Assembly: GCA_030549175.1 (NCBI GenBank)
Contig: JAUKUA010000007.1
Span: 620,001-684,000, forward strand
From: Lasiosphaeris hirsuta
Lineage: Eukaryota > Ascomycota > Sordariomycetes > Sordariales > Lasiosphaeriaceae
Reading direction: 5' to 3'
Length of the DNA stretch: 64,000 bases
The position numbers and the translations under genes are program-made. The notes under the pieces are model-generated. The model was given only the letters and a program-made list of their open reading frames with translations, had not been told where the DNA came from and searched no databases. Shown one piece after another: positions 1-11,141 of the stretch. The stretch's first letter is position 1. Each line of letters begins with the position of its first letter.

Positions 1-1898
1 GCGGACGTCACGGTGACTCTTCTGACGACTTGTCAGACTCAAAGACAACCCGGACATCCCCGTCGCGCGGGTCGTGGGGGGGCACGCTGGGGGAGAAGGG
101 ATTCTACCGTTACAGTAGGCTCGGGCCAGACGAGTTCCGGCTCGTGAGACTCCTCCGACGCACCAAGACGGCGATCAAATGCGAAATCATCCACGAATCC
201 CTCCTGGCGCCCCCAAGGTACGTGGCCATTTCGTACGCGTGGGGCGACGCCGGCGACACGCGCAAGATTATGCTGGAGGGCAGCAGCGTGCCCATACCCG
301 TCAGCCTATACGGCGCCCTAGAAGCCCTACGCCAGAGGAAAGAGGACGTGCTGGTCTGGGTGGATAAGCTCTGTATCGACCAGGATAACCACGAGGAACG
401 TTCCGAGCAGGTGCGGCTCATGACAAATATCTACGCCAAGGCCGAGTGCGTCCCCATCTGGCTCGGCGCCGAGGCTGACGACAGCTCGCTAGGCATGCTC
501 TTTCTCTCCACCCTTGCGGACACGGGGGGCTCGCCAGAACAGGTGGGACGTCTACTGGTACCCAGCAGAAAACGCGAAATCGAGGCCGTGGCTTCGCTGT
601 TCGAAAGGGACTACTGGAGTAGGCTCTGGGTGGTGCAGGAGGTCTTCAATGCCAAGGCCATCCGAGTCTACTGCGGTACTTCCCCTAGCCTCGGATACCG
701 CGCCTTCGTGGACGCGTCCGTCGCCTTCCGGTCGAACCGGGAGCTCCTGAACACCTTCTTCCCTGCCAATTCCGTTCGAGGAAGGAGCGGAGCTTCGCTA
801 CGCAGCCAGTTCTCAGTGTCCCAAGTGCTGGTGCACCAAGGGCCGGCGGGCTTTCCCGACTTCCGCCTGTTCAAAGACGCCCACTCCGATGGGTCCATTC
901 TCCTCGATGCCTTACGCGCGTGCCGTAGGAAGCTGGCCACCGAACCTCGAGACAAGGTCTTTGGGATCCTTGGTGTGCTGCCGCAAGAGATCCGCGACGA
1001 GTTCCCGCCCGACTACAACCTCTCCGCCAAAGACGTCTACACCGATATCGTCGACTACCTCCTCACAACAACCGGCCGCCTGGATGTTATCTGCGAGGCA
1101 ATCCACTTTCCTCTCCACACCAGCGCCGTCACTAGCAGCCTACCATCGTTCGTCCCAGACTGGTCCCACATCCCTGAAACGTCGTCGCTAGCGCAGAAGC
1201 ACCTCTTCTCGGCTTCCGGCAAGACGGCGGCCAGTTTCAAGTTTCTCGACGAGAGGCACAACAGGTTGGAAATCTCGGCCGTCTATCTCGACACCATCAC
1301 CAGCTATGGCGTCGCCGTCGGCACGCTCTGCACGCTGACCGACTATCTGATGGCCTTTATCCAGTGGCGGGCCCTGCTCCTCGGCACCATTGACACCGAC
1401 GGCGACGAGGACTACAACCTCCGGGTCCAGGAAGACTTCTGCCGGACCCTATGTCTCGACCAAGTCCCCAGGGAGTGGGACACCAAACCCGGTCAGTGGC
1501 CCCGCATCGTGTTCCACCTATTCGCATCCTTCATCCGCGAGCGGCTGCCGCGGCTGCCGCTCGACAGGGAGCTGCGGGCGTGTTTGGACGACATCAAGGT
1601 GGATATGGACCCGGGGCTGCGCCGCGGCTTCATCCAGGACCATTTCGGCCAGCGGATGATGGGGCAGTGCTTCTGCCTGACCAAGGGCGGCCTAATGGGC
1701 ATGGGCTCGGGCTTCATGGCGCTGGGCGACAAGGTGGTGGTGCCGCTGGGCTGCGACTCTCCGGTCCTGCTGCGCCCCGAGGGCAGGCACGGCGAGTACC
1801 GCTTTGTCGGCGACATATATATCCATGGCTACATGCGTGGACGTGCCATGGAGCCGTTGCGGCGCGGAGGCAGGGCAGACAAGTATGTCCTTCACTGA
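1..1898 (+). CDS. HET-domain (heterokaryon incompatibility) protein, 5' end outside the window
   Basis: The frame is open from the left edge to a TGA at 1896-1898, so the true start lies upstream; the first in-frame ATG sits inside the conserved domain. The visible part is about 630 residues. HET-domain hallmarks appear in order: YVAISYAWGD, VWVDKLCIDQDN, a YAKAECVPIWLG segment, WSRLWVVQEVF, and further on PRDKVFGILG. The domain covers roughly the first third; the rest is the variable C-terminal part. Such proteins trigger a cell-death response when genetically different hyphae fuse, probably in the cytoplasm. No stop or frameshift is visible, so it may be functional. A 12-base tandem repeat begins 20 bases after the stop. 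HET family assignment is firm; the allele class or partner cannot be told. Confidence 0.88.
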   Translation, partial: GRHGDSSDDLSDSKTTRTSPSRGSWGGTLGEKGFYRYSRLGPDEFRLVRLLRRTKTAIKCEIIHESLLAPPRYVAISYAWGDAGDTRKIMLEGSSVPIPVSLYGALEALRQRKEDVLVWVDKLCIDQDNHEERSEQVRLMTNIYAKAECVPIWLGAEADDSSLGMLFLSTLADTGGSPEQVGRLLVPSRKREIEAVASLFERDYWSRLWVVQEVFNAKAIRVYCGTSPSLGYRAFVDASVAFRSNRELLNTFFPANSVRGRSGASLRSQFSVSQVLVHQGPAGFPDFRLFKDAHSDGSILLDALRACRRKLATEPRDKVFGILGVLPQEIRDEFPPDYNLSAKDVYTDIVDYLLTTTGRLDVICEAIHFPLHTSAVTSSLPSFVPDWSHIPETSSLAQKHLFSASGKTAASFKFLDERHNRLEISAVYLDTITSYGVAVGTLCTLTDYLMAFIQWRALLLGTIDTDGDEDYNLRVQEDFCRTLCLDQVPREWDTKPGQWPRIVFHLFASFIRERLPRLPLDRELRACLDDIKVDMDPGLRRGFIQDHFGQRMMGQCFCLTKGGLMGMGSGFMALGDKVVVPLGCDSPVLLRPEGRHGEYRFVGDIYIHGYMRGRAMEPLRRGGRADKYVLH

Positions 1899-1917
1899 GG
1901 CCTGCTCTTCCCCGGAT

Positions 1918-1980
1918 ATTGCGCTGGGTATTGCGCTGGGTATTGCGCTGGGTATTGCGCTGGGTATTGCGCTGGGTATT
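1918..1980 (+). repeat. 12-bp tandem repeat, five full copies
   Basis: The unit ATTGCGCTGGGT occurs five times without a mismatch from 1918 to 1977, followed by a partial ATT. It lies just after the stop codon of the HET gene, in its likely 3' UTR. It is not in the HET reading frame. Confidence 0.95.
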
Positions 1981-4343
1981 TGCGATGAGTTCCATCGCAG
2001 GTCGCTGTGGGGTGCATGTGAATGCTTAGAAGGAAAAGGGAAGTGTGCTCTTGTGCTTCCAAGGACATGGAAACATAAAAAAAACATACAACACCAGGGA
2101 TTCGCTGGTCGTCACCGACCCAACTACTAGTCTGGCCCTCACTGGCTTATCTATGGGAGAGCGGACGGGATCCCGAGTTTTCCAGTAGGTATGGTCGTAT
2201 GTGACAATTCAGGTCTAGAAACCAGATTGTATAGGACGTCGCGTCGTCATGTCCACTCGATACCTCGGTGTGGTTGAACACCGAACTTGGACAGAGCTCG
2301 ACATCCGCATTATATACCACTACTACCTCGGTACCTGCTTCATGTAGGTACCCAGCGCCAAGCGACCCAAGGCCCCAAGTTGATTGACATTGCATACAGT
2401 GGCTAGTGAAGTACTAGATGGCAGATCGGGCGACGGCGGCTATGCTGGGATGTTGGGGCTGTTGACTGGAGCCTCGAAGCGGTGTCCCACATCTGACGGC
2501 TGAACAGCAGGTGCAGGAACGTGTAACGGGGCCACTGCGGCCAGAGGCGCCGAAATTGCACCGACGCAAATATGAAAGGGTAAGCTCATGGTTTCGTGGA
2601 CGCGTAGAACACCGGAGCTGCGTGTTTATCCACAGCGTTGTGAGCTGAAGCCGTTGGGGTGGTGTTGTATCCCTCGGGGCTGCCAATGAGCGCCAATGGG
2701 AGATGACAACATACCAGGTAGCTGTTGTGTAAAGATGCCGGGCTTCCGGATCCTTCACTTGCCTCGGTGGTCAATGTCAAGATTATTTTAGGATCTTGGT
2801 GAAATCATGGCGAGGACTTGGTTCACCCTCGACGACACCACTCCGCTGCGTCTAATAACTTGATGCATCTCGACACATCTAGCAGGATTATCTTGGACTC
2901 ACTTTGTATTCACATTCAAAAACCCCAATATCCATGCTGATCATGATGGCGTAGTGCCGAGTGCGTGTGTTGATGTTTCTTGTCCTAGATTGGACATGAG
3001 TCGCGACGGATGGGTCGGACAGACTGAAGCGGCCGCCCCAATCGGGGGTTGCGGGCTCCCTCTGAGCTGGTGGAGCTTTCGAGGATGCCCGGGCCTGATT
3101 GGTGTCGGGGCTGCAGGGAAACCGGGAGGATGGGTAGCACTGCACCCTCGGGCGTCTCCATAATCCGGTAGGGCTGACTTGGAGTCAGACGGTGTGTGGC
3201 AGCGGGACCGGGCTCCCGATTGGGCCAGGAAGCGGGGGGGAGGAATCGTGTTGTCCGTCGGGGTGGGCGGGCAGCGGGAGGCTTTTGCAAGAACAGGTCG
3301 CAACGGTGAAAGCCCGGTTGCGGAACCACCCAGACTGCTAGGTTTTCTAGGCTGCGGCAACATGGGATCGCAGACTGGGTTCGTACGGGCGGTGGGAACG
3401 AGAGCTTGCACGGACTAGTGATGCAGACGGCCGACCAAGACTCGGAAGGGGGGGAAACGAGGATGGCACCAAAATGAAATGCAAAGCCTCGAACATCGAT
3501 CATGCCGTGGACGCTGATCGCCAAGGTGTCTCGAGTGATGCGTAAGATGACATAAGGTGTCGTAAGTTGCACCTTAAGCGAGGAATACGCCCATGCTGAT
3601 CCTTTGTGGTTTTATTTGGGGGGCTTCCCTGTGGTAACCCTGTGGTTTTCCTTCTTCGTCCTGTCCTGACTGTTCGTCATTTGGACACGCCACGGTGGTG
3701 ATGATGGTGATGATGGTGGTGGCGGCGGGGCGGGCTTGACCAACGAGGACAGCGAAGGAGTGGGAACAACTGGGGACAACCGGGCGCACAGCGCAGACGG
3801 GATCGGGTCTGATTTGTCGGCATTCGGTGCGGGCTCGTCTGCAGCGGCGGAGCAGGGCCACGCACGGCCGAGGCGGCCGTTGGATTGGCCCTTCTCGCGT
3901 GTCACGAGAAAAAGCCACTCCTTCTTGAACAACACATGCGTGTTCCTCCTGCAGCCACTGGCAGCGGGAACAAACGAGAATGTCTTTGAAGCCGTGGCTG
4001 CCCCACGCTGCCTGCCCGAGCACGTAAAAAAAGCCATCCGAGCCATGCATGTCTTACAAGCTGCTCTGAGGTTGTTCTTTGTTCCCCCCTCCCCCCTCCC
4101 CATTGCCCCATTACCCCATTGCCCCATTGTCCACCCGTCCCCGCCCTGGTTGGATCTCCCTCGACCCATGCTTTTTCGCTGCATCTTTCCCGAGTCCCAG
4201 TCCGACGAGATCGGATGTCGCGGCCCTGACCAGTGCGGGCAGCAAATCCGCAGCAGCAGCAGTAGCAACATAACATTATTCTTGCCCCTTCGTCCCCGAG
4301 TTCGTAAGGTTGCCGGACACCTTATCCATCCACGCCAGCCGCC
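1981..4343. other. Intergenic stretch without a supported gene
   Basis: No open frame here shows a recognisable domain, and long frames on both strands overlap one another. Visible local features are a (GATGGT)-like run at 3700-3725 and a pyrimidine-rich tract with repeated CATTGCCC/CATTACCC units at 4082-4140. The last 250 bases are presumably the promoter and 5' UTR of the kelch gene. No tRNA or other RNA gene was recognised. Confidence 0.5.
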
Positions 4344-6593
4344 ATGGCTCACTCTAGCCGATTGTCCCAAGGGGCGACCTGGCGTCTCTCTTCCCTCTCC
4401 CTGCTCTGCAGCTGGGTCGCATTCGCGGCCGGCCAGGGATTCGATCCAGTCAAGGACTTCTGTCGTCGCTGGGGCCAGCAGTCGGCCGTGGTCGACGACA
4501 GGCTGTATGTGGACGGTGGCTTTGTGAATTACAAGCCCTTGACCGAGTCTTCTCTGAATTATACCAGTCAGTCGACCCTGTCCCACAAACCCCTGACCTC
4601 CCCCCCCCCTCGCGCATAGCATGAAATACTGAGACAACCCCGGCCCGGCTGGCAGATCCGTTCTTCCTCTACAGCGACCTTGGCACCGAGGTGGAGGGTA
4701 TGCCGCCATTGCATGCCAATCTCTCCAAGAACGCGACAATACCGGCCGTCAATGGGGGGATGCTATGGGAGGACTCGGTGAACAAGCGGTTGTATCTCTA
4801 CGGCGGCGAGACGTACCAGACGCCGCCGACCAGCTTTGTTCTCTACAGCTACGACATCTTGTACAACAACTGGGTCTCATTTGGTCCGCCGTCCGGCTCG
4901 GCGACGGTTATTCCCACGAGCTATGGCGCCGGCGTTTCCATCTCGTGGAGGGGGGAGGCGTACTACTACGGCGGATGGATGAGCAACACGTCGGTTCCGG
5001 GATGGGTGGGCCCGCCGCAAGCGTCCAGCAGGATGATCAAGTACACCATGGACGGCAACACATTTAGCAATCTTACAGGACCGGATAACGTGGCCAGGGC
5101 AGATGGGGAGATGGTTTATATCCCCATCGGCGACGCGGGCATGCTGGTTTATTTCGGCGGCAGCCAGGACCTGTACGGAAACGGAACCCTGACAGCCCAG
5201 CCTCTCGACACCATCTTCCTCTTCGATATCGCCAACACGAAATGGTACACGCAAAAGACCACCGGGCGCACGCCCGAGAACAGGCGGCGGTTCTGCGGCG
5301 GGGCAGCCTGGGCGCAAGACCAGTCCAGTTACAACATGTGAGTTGTCTCCGTGTCCCCACTTGTTGGCTGTGCCTTGGCATTGACAACCCAGATACATCT
5401 TTGGCGGTGCTGGGTTCCCGCCCGATACGACCGGCTTCGATGACGTCTACATCCTGACGATCCCCAGCTTCCAATGGATCCGGGGACCGTACCCGCCCGG
5501 CAGCAATATCACGGGGGCGTATCCCAAGAGCGGCATGAGCTGCAACGTGGTCAACAACGCGCAGATGCTCATCGTGGGCGGGTCCTACTCCAACGACACG
5601 ACCTTCTCGTGCGACGCCGACGTGGTGTGGGGCGAGCACAACATGGACCTGGGCGAGCAGAACCCCGAGGACGCCATCTGGGCCAAGTACAAGCCGAGCC
5701 TGACGACGTACATCGTGCCGACCGACATCCTGACGGCCATCGGCGGCCAGAACACGGGCGGGGCCAAGACCAAGACGCCCATCTCGGGCTTCGCGCACAT
5801 CGACCTCTCGATCCTGATGACGCGCCAGGCCCTCATCTCGACGCGCGCCGCCACGCGCGACGTCAGCATCGCCACGGCGGGCTCGTCGCCCTCGGGCGGC
5901 GGCGGCGGGTCCTCGCCCCTCAGCGCCGGCGCCATCGCCGGCATCGCCATCGGCAGCGCCGTGGGCCTCATCCTGGCCCTGCTCGGCTGCTTCTGGTGCA
6001 TCCGCCGCCGCCAAAAGCACTACGAAGGCCCGCGGAACGGCAGCACGGCCGCGCCGCCGCCCGGTTGGGGGGGGCCTCCGGTATCCCCGACCTTCTCCCA
6101 GGTGACCTACGTGCCGCCCTCCCCCGCCCCGCCCCCGGTCCCGGCCCACCCGCCCGCCGAGCTCGCCTCGGACGACACCCCGACAGGACTGTACTACCCG
6201 GCCACGGCCCCGCTGGCGGGCCACAGCCCGTCGAGCACGACCAAGTACGAGACGCCCACGTGGCAGCAGCACCCCGTGGCCGAGATGCGGCTGCCCGTGA
6301 CCGCCGCGGGGCCGCCGCCGACCGGGCGTAACCGCCGCACCTCTAGTTCTGATCACTCGATCCACGACGGCCGCGGGGGCGCGCCCCTGCCCGGCCACCC
6401 GTTCTACTCGCCGCCGCCGCCGAGCATGAGCATGTACCCGCAGTACACGGGGCCGCAGGATGCAAGGAGCAATGCGAGCTCGCACTCGGCGCACTCGCCG
6501 AGGCAGCAGAGCCCTACGGGACAGCAGAGTCCGGGCGGGTACGGGTGGGGACAGTTGGACCGGTCGCAGTCACAGCATGGGGGGAGGTTTTAG
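4344..6593 (+). CDS. Kelch-repeat protein with one membrane span
   Basis: Three exons: 4344-4566, 4656-5337, 5393-6593 (701 residues). Introns use GTCAGT...CAG and GTGAGT...CAG and keep the frame exactly. The N-terminus has a hydrophobic signal-peptide-like stretch (about residues 14-32). Kelch-type GG-containing strands follow, including LYGGETYQT, YYYGGWMS, YFGGSQDL, YIFGGAGFPP and MLIVGGSY, which suggest a beta-propeller outside the cell or in the lumen. A Ser/Gly linker precedes a single membrane segment (AGAIAGIAIGSAVGLILALL) followed by CIRRRQ. The tail of about 200 residues is Pro/Ser-rich and predicted cytoplasmic. Fungal kelch proteins of this type act in cell-wall or polarity signalling; the exact role here is unknown. 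No breaks are visible. Confidence 0.85.
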
Positions 6594-6726
6594 ATTGTGA
6601 GAGGAAAACTAAATGTTATGTTGATGGTAATGAAATTTGGTGTTGGGATACTAATGATTTCGGCCGAATTGGATAAGGGTAACGGCTGGGAATGGGGTTT
6701 TGGTCGGAGGGATCTGTTGCATCACA
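6594..6726. other. 3' flank of the kelch gene
   Basis: AT-richer sequence between the kelch stop codon and the dispersed repeat copy. No gene is seen. Confidence 0.5.
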
Positions 6727-6910
6727 CTGTTTTTATGAGACGAATCTGAGCTCACGATATTTCCATTTTCGTACCGAGTCAACGTGACATTGCTCATCCT
6801 GGCTCAGGCCCGGCTCAGTCTTTACTCGGGATTTGCTCACGGGCTGCACCGCAGTATGCCGGGAACTGCTTCAACTAGAGCCGAGTGGTCCCAGAAGTAG
6901 TCCCACACCA
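6727..6910 (+). repeat. Dispersed ~200-bp repeat, copy A
   Basis: Begins CTGTTTTTATGAGACGAATC and continues through ATTTTCGTACCGAG, GGCTCAG..., GATTTGCTC, GCACCGCAGTATGC and GAACTGCTTCAA to TCCCAGAAGTAGTCCCAC. The same blocks in the same order appear at 28387-28600 and, inverted, at 27805-28013 and 38405-38640. No coding capacity. A non-autonomous transposon or solo LTR fragment is possible. Confidence 0.75.
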
Positions 6911-6921
6911 CGCTCAGATCT

Positions 6922-7240
6922 CTAGGTTCGCTCTTTCTTGATCTGGAGACGGTTGAAGACGGCGTCATCCGCGCCAGGTACTACAAGGACCAAGCCAATG
7001 CGGATGGTGTCAACAATAAAGATGTGGGCGCATGGCAGGCCGAAAACACCGCTAGTGTGCTGAGCTGAGCATGTCAGATACACAGTAATCACCACTAGAT
7101 AGAAGGAATGAGCGTTGTGTGCTTTTTGGTGCAGTAGTACCAGGAAGCGCACCGCATCTAACCGCCCGCTCAGCGCTGCCCACAAGAGTGGCATGCACCC
7201 GAGGGCGTCGGGTGCTGAGCTTTTTATAAAGCTCTAGCGG
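6922..7240 (-). pseudogene. Possible ankyrin-repeat relic
   Basis: On the minus strand a short frame reads APDALGCMPLLWAALSGRLD followed by AVRFLVLLHQ. This matches the helix-turn-helix pattern of one ankyrin repeat. Nothing convincing continues on either side, and the region sits beside a dispersed repeat. It is probably a fragment of an ankyrin gene, but one degenerate repeat is weak evidence. Confidence 0.3.
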
Positions 7241-8107
7241 GGCAATACAGACGACAACCGAGAGCTGGTAGCCGGCGCAGTTTTAACATTATTTATTCGA
7301 ATTCTTGGCCCAGCGAGGAACAGCATTCAAGCCGTAAACAGGTCGGTGTGTCACACTGATGTTACGGCCTGTACCCAAAAAGGGTTGAGACAGTCGTAAG
7401 GCGGGACGCCTAAGGAGTCGGGCGATTAGGAGACTAAATGATGAAGCGAGTCCTCGCTAACGGGTTACACAGTCACTACAAGTCGCTGCACTATGATGAG
7501 CAGAGGTGAGTCTGAATAGTAGTGCACAATGAATAGTGTATTACTTGCGCGAGGAATTCAGCATCCCTCACTCCATCGTACACACGATGATGGTATCTAT
7601 ACTATACTAGAGGTAACTCGTACCTGTTGAAAGGTTGCTTGGTGGCAAGTGCTTGGTGGACCGCCAAGAATTTTCCACCAAACTCTTGGCGACCTGGCTG
7701 CTTTGGTACACCAAGCACGCACTCTGCAGCGAGGTATCCGGCCGCCACGACCCGGGCCTAGTGATTACGCTGTGTGGGCATTGTTTCTAGCGCCTGGCCC
7801 CAGCGACGACCTGACAGTTTCAGGCTACCTTCGTCCTCAACCTGGGACCCCAGTTAACGTTCCCCATTTAGTCACTATTTCCGTCATCTTATTTGCGAGA
7901 GTGGTTAAATCCTAATAACAGCCACTTTTTGTTCCAGGGCCTAATTTCCGCATATTTTTGTCAATGGCAATGTCGAGGCTGCCTGGGGATGATATGTCCT
8001 GTTCCTCTGTAAGTTGCTACTACTTTGATGCTAATAACCCCCGCGAGCGCAATAGGTCATACATGTTCGTGACTGATATTTGCGTCATCCAAGAAAAATG
8101 CCCTCGT
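7241..8107. other. Intergenic stretch with a long hairpin
   Basis: No gene is supported. A nested inverted repeat lies at 7649-7718: outer arms GTGCTTGGTG / CACCAAGCAC (7649-7658 and 7709-7718) and inner arms CGCCAAGA / TCTTGGCG (7662-7669 and 7684-7691). The rest looks like unannotatable, probably repeat-derived DNA. Confidence 0.5.
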
Positions 8108-8842
8108 TCACACGATAGCAAATTCCTCATATCCCGCCTCATTCCGAATGAAAGAATTCGCAACCTCAGCAATATCACTGGCCCGTGGGTCCTCCCCAAG
8201 AGCCATTAGGAGCGCATCTTTTTTCAAGGATCCATGATAGCCTGCCAGCCCAAGTCTCCTATACACCCTTTCACCCGGCCTGATGAAGTTAGCCTCGCCG
8301 AACCCCTCGTTAGGTGCTACCTCAGTAAGCACGAGCCCCTTGCAGCCGACACCACGGTCAAATGCGAAAAGGAGTGGCATCCAGACAATATTGTTCAAAT
8401 GGCAATCAGATGCCGCCATCTCAAATCCCTCAGTGGTAGCCGACCGAAACCACATCTCTGCGCCAGTAGTGGCGTCCGTGAGAAAGGTTACTAAAGAGTC
8501 ATCAGGCCCGAGTCTGCTCCCACGTCTTGGGCAGGTCTCCGATCCCGATACTGTCTTCAGAGATCCCCAGAGCCAGAGCCATCCACCGTCAACAGAGCCA
8601 AATTTAAAGTCAGTTACGAGCGAGACCTCCACATCTCGCACATCTGCAAGTTGTTTTCGGCAAGGACTGCCAGGGAAGAGATTCTCAAGGATCTCAACAG
8701 GAGCCTCGACACTAGCCCAGATCCAGGGCCCAGGGTACGTCTTGTTGAAGACTGTGGCCCCTATGAACGGGTACTCGTCTGTCTCGTTGACTTTGATGTC
8801 CCATTTGGTGACTATGAGCCAGTACTCGCGTGTTATACTCAT
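8108..8842 (-). pseudogene. C-terminal fragment of a HET-domain protein
   Basis: A minus-strand frame of about 244 codons carries features of the C-terminal part of fungal HET proteins. These are PGPWIWASVEAPVEI (compare the family's P-S-W-S-W-A-S-V-D-G pattern), a DVEVSL segment, FGSVDGGWLWLWGSLK, an NNIVWMPLLFAFDRGVGCKG core and YRRLGLAGY. The N-terminal HET domain with its SYxWGD and WxDxxCIxQ motifs should lie beyond 8842 but is absent; the tyrosinase remnant begins about 150 bases away. I read it as a truncated remnant left by rearrangement. No start codon with a plausible N-terminus is visible. Confidence 0.55.
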
Positions 8843-8997
8843 TGGATACCGTGTTTCGTAGTCGGTGTTTATGTCGAATCTTTATCTCCCGTCTCACTAT
8901 TGACAAGCCAGCAGGAACGGTCTTGGGGCGTCGAGCAAGTTGTATAACCCGTCATGGCGCGGTAGTTGCACTCGAACTCTGAGCCATCACCACCGTC

Positions 8998-11141
8998 TTG
9001 TCGGTGCCTTGGAGGTCTGAAGACGGGTCAATAAGGACTTGTCGCCACGGGAGGCACGAACACGGGCTCGAGATGCTCTGCAGGCACCGCGGGCCCGATG
9101 GGGGACTGAGATTGATCCAACCGCTCATATGCCGACAGAGTCATTCTGGAGCTCCGGATAACTACAACGTGCCCATCGTCATCCCCTACCGGGCCGTCGA
9201 GATCAAAGTGCCCGCCTCAGTGGCTAAGGCTGAGCCCTCGCCTTTCGCAGAGACCCATGCCTGGCCGGACCCTTCTGTGCCGGAGCCGGGCGACCACCGG
9301 AGGGCGATCACGAACCCATTCTATCAGTTCACCATGCCAGACGGCTATGAGAATATGGGCGATTCGAAGCTCGGCAAATCGGCTATTATTGCTGAAACCA
9401 TGAAGCGGAAGGACGGGACTCATATTCACCTACCAGTAAGTATATCCGCATCCACCGTTGTCCTCAGGCGACATCAATGTCTGACTGTCTCTCAGTACGA
9501 TGCGTGCAAAGCCACGACCCGATGGGCGAAGGTAGGGTCCCACTCGGAACCCCAGGAGTTCTGGATCACTGGCACCCAAAACAACGAGGCCATTGTTCGG
9601 GACCTTCGAGACAGCAACCCATTCAAGGTACCGGGAAACTTGCGAGCTAGCCTGTCGGACGGCTTCTATCGAGTCGTTACGATCGACAAGTTTGAGGACT
9701 TTGGAACGAAACGTGTCCAGGGCGATAGGCCCGACGGGGATACAAAAGAGAAGGACTATGCTTCCGCCGAGAACCTCCACGACTTTATTCACGGCGTGTG
9801 CGGTGGGGTCCAGGCCGATTACAAGGATGGGGCAAATGTTACGCGTCTCCTAGGTCACATGTCCCATGTCCCCGTTGCCGCCTTCGATCCTATCTTCTGG
9901 GTCCATCATTGGTAAGTTTAGGAGTGTCAAAGCATCGATATCTTACCCAGGCTGACCAACGGACACCAACGAAAACAGCAATGTAGATCGCATGGTCGCC
10001 ATCTGGGAGGTTCTCCACAGTGGCGACTCGGATAACTGGTTCGACGGGACGGACGCCCGCGATCAAGATTCGGGCAACTGGGCCATCGCGGAGTACCACC
10101 GCGATCTGCCCTCAGACCCCCTCAGGCCCTTCCATAAGGACGAGGAAGGTCACTACTGGAACTCGAACGATATCAGGGAGACAGCACCCCTAGGCTACAC
10201 GTACCCGGGGCTCGAGAAGTGGAAGTACGTAGACGGCTAGGGCAGCTATGACGCCGCGTACCACAAGGAAACCCTCAAGGCGTACATCAACGCGCGCTAC
10301 AACTCGGCCGCCAAGGCCGCTGTGAAGGCGAGGCTCACGGCGGACCCGGGAGAGTCCCATGAGAGCAGCAGGAAGCCAAATCTCCTCCAGCTGCAGCTGG
10401 CAACATCCGATCCCACGCTGGAGGACGACATCATCGGGTTCAACGACTACATCGTCAACGTGGTGTATAACAGGTACGCCCTTTTTTTTTCCTCTTTTTT
10501 TCTTCTCCTTCTTTGATGCCACTGCCCCAGTCGTTGAAATTCAGGGTTAACGGATCAATAGATTCGCCCTCGGCGGCCACCCCTACTCCATCCACATCTT
10601 CGTGGGCAAGGTCCCTGACCGGCTGCCCTACACCTTTGACGACCCCGAGGGCTCCCTCGTCGGGCAGGTGTACACCTTCTCGTCCCCCGCCGACCAGCAG
10701 GGGACCGACGCTGAGGTGGGTTGTGCCAACTGCCGCGCTCAGGAGGCCGCCGAGGTCGAGTCGTCGGGCACCGTGGTGCTCACTAATGCGCTGATCACGC
10801 GCTGGAAGAACCAGCTGGTGCACACGCCGCGGCAGCGGCTTTCGGATGGTGATGAAGGAGAAGAAGTGCCGCGCGTGCTAGCCAGCATGGAGCCGCAGGA
10901 CGTGGTGCCGTTCCTCCGAACCAACTTCCGGTGGCGCGTCACGTCGCTCGAGGGCCTCGTGCCGCCCGAGCAGCTGCCGTCGCTGCGCGTGTCGGTCGCC
11001 GTGGGAAAGGCCGATCACTACGCAGACCAGACGAAGCTGTCGAGGTTTTACGACTACAGAGGGGCCAACGACGTCACGAGGGACCGGCCGCAGGGCGCGG
11101 GGCCTGACGATGGTCTGTATCCGCCTGAACAGGACTATTGA
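8998..11141 (+). pseudogene. Tyrosinase / type-3 copper oxidase gene, truncated and with a nonsense codon
   Basis: Spliced frames (introns 9436-9495, 9912-9978, 10474-10561, all GT...AG) encode the CuB half and C-terminal domain of a fungal tyrosinase. Visible are HDFIHGVCGG, a GHMSHVPVAAFDPIFWVHH stretch and, restored by the second intron, HHCNVDRM, so the three CuB histidines are present. Family enzymes hydroxylate and oxidise phenols to quinones, for example in melanin formation. The N-terminal CuA helix bundle with its own three histidines is missing: homology begins near GAPDNYNVPI without a start ATG. An in-frame TAG at 10238-10240 interrupts the chain between KYVDG and GSYDAAYHKE, and the frame then continues to a stop at 11139-11141. 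Both lesions make an active enzyme unlikely. Confidence 0.8.

Noticed and set aside
3612..4739. 375-codon minus-strand frame overlapping the start of the kelch gene
   Set aside because: Made of simple-sequence runs (Ser, His, Pro) and conflicts with the well-supported first kelch exon.
5073..6494. 473-codon open frame on the minus strand opposite the kelch gene
   Set aside because: Extremely Arg/Ala/Gly-rich, no domain, exactly antisense to the GC-rich third exon; an artefact of high GC content.
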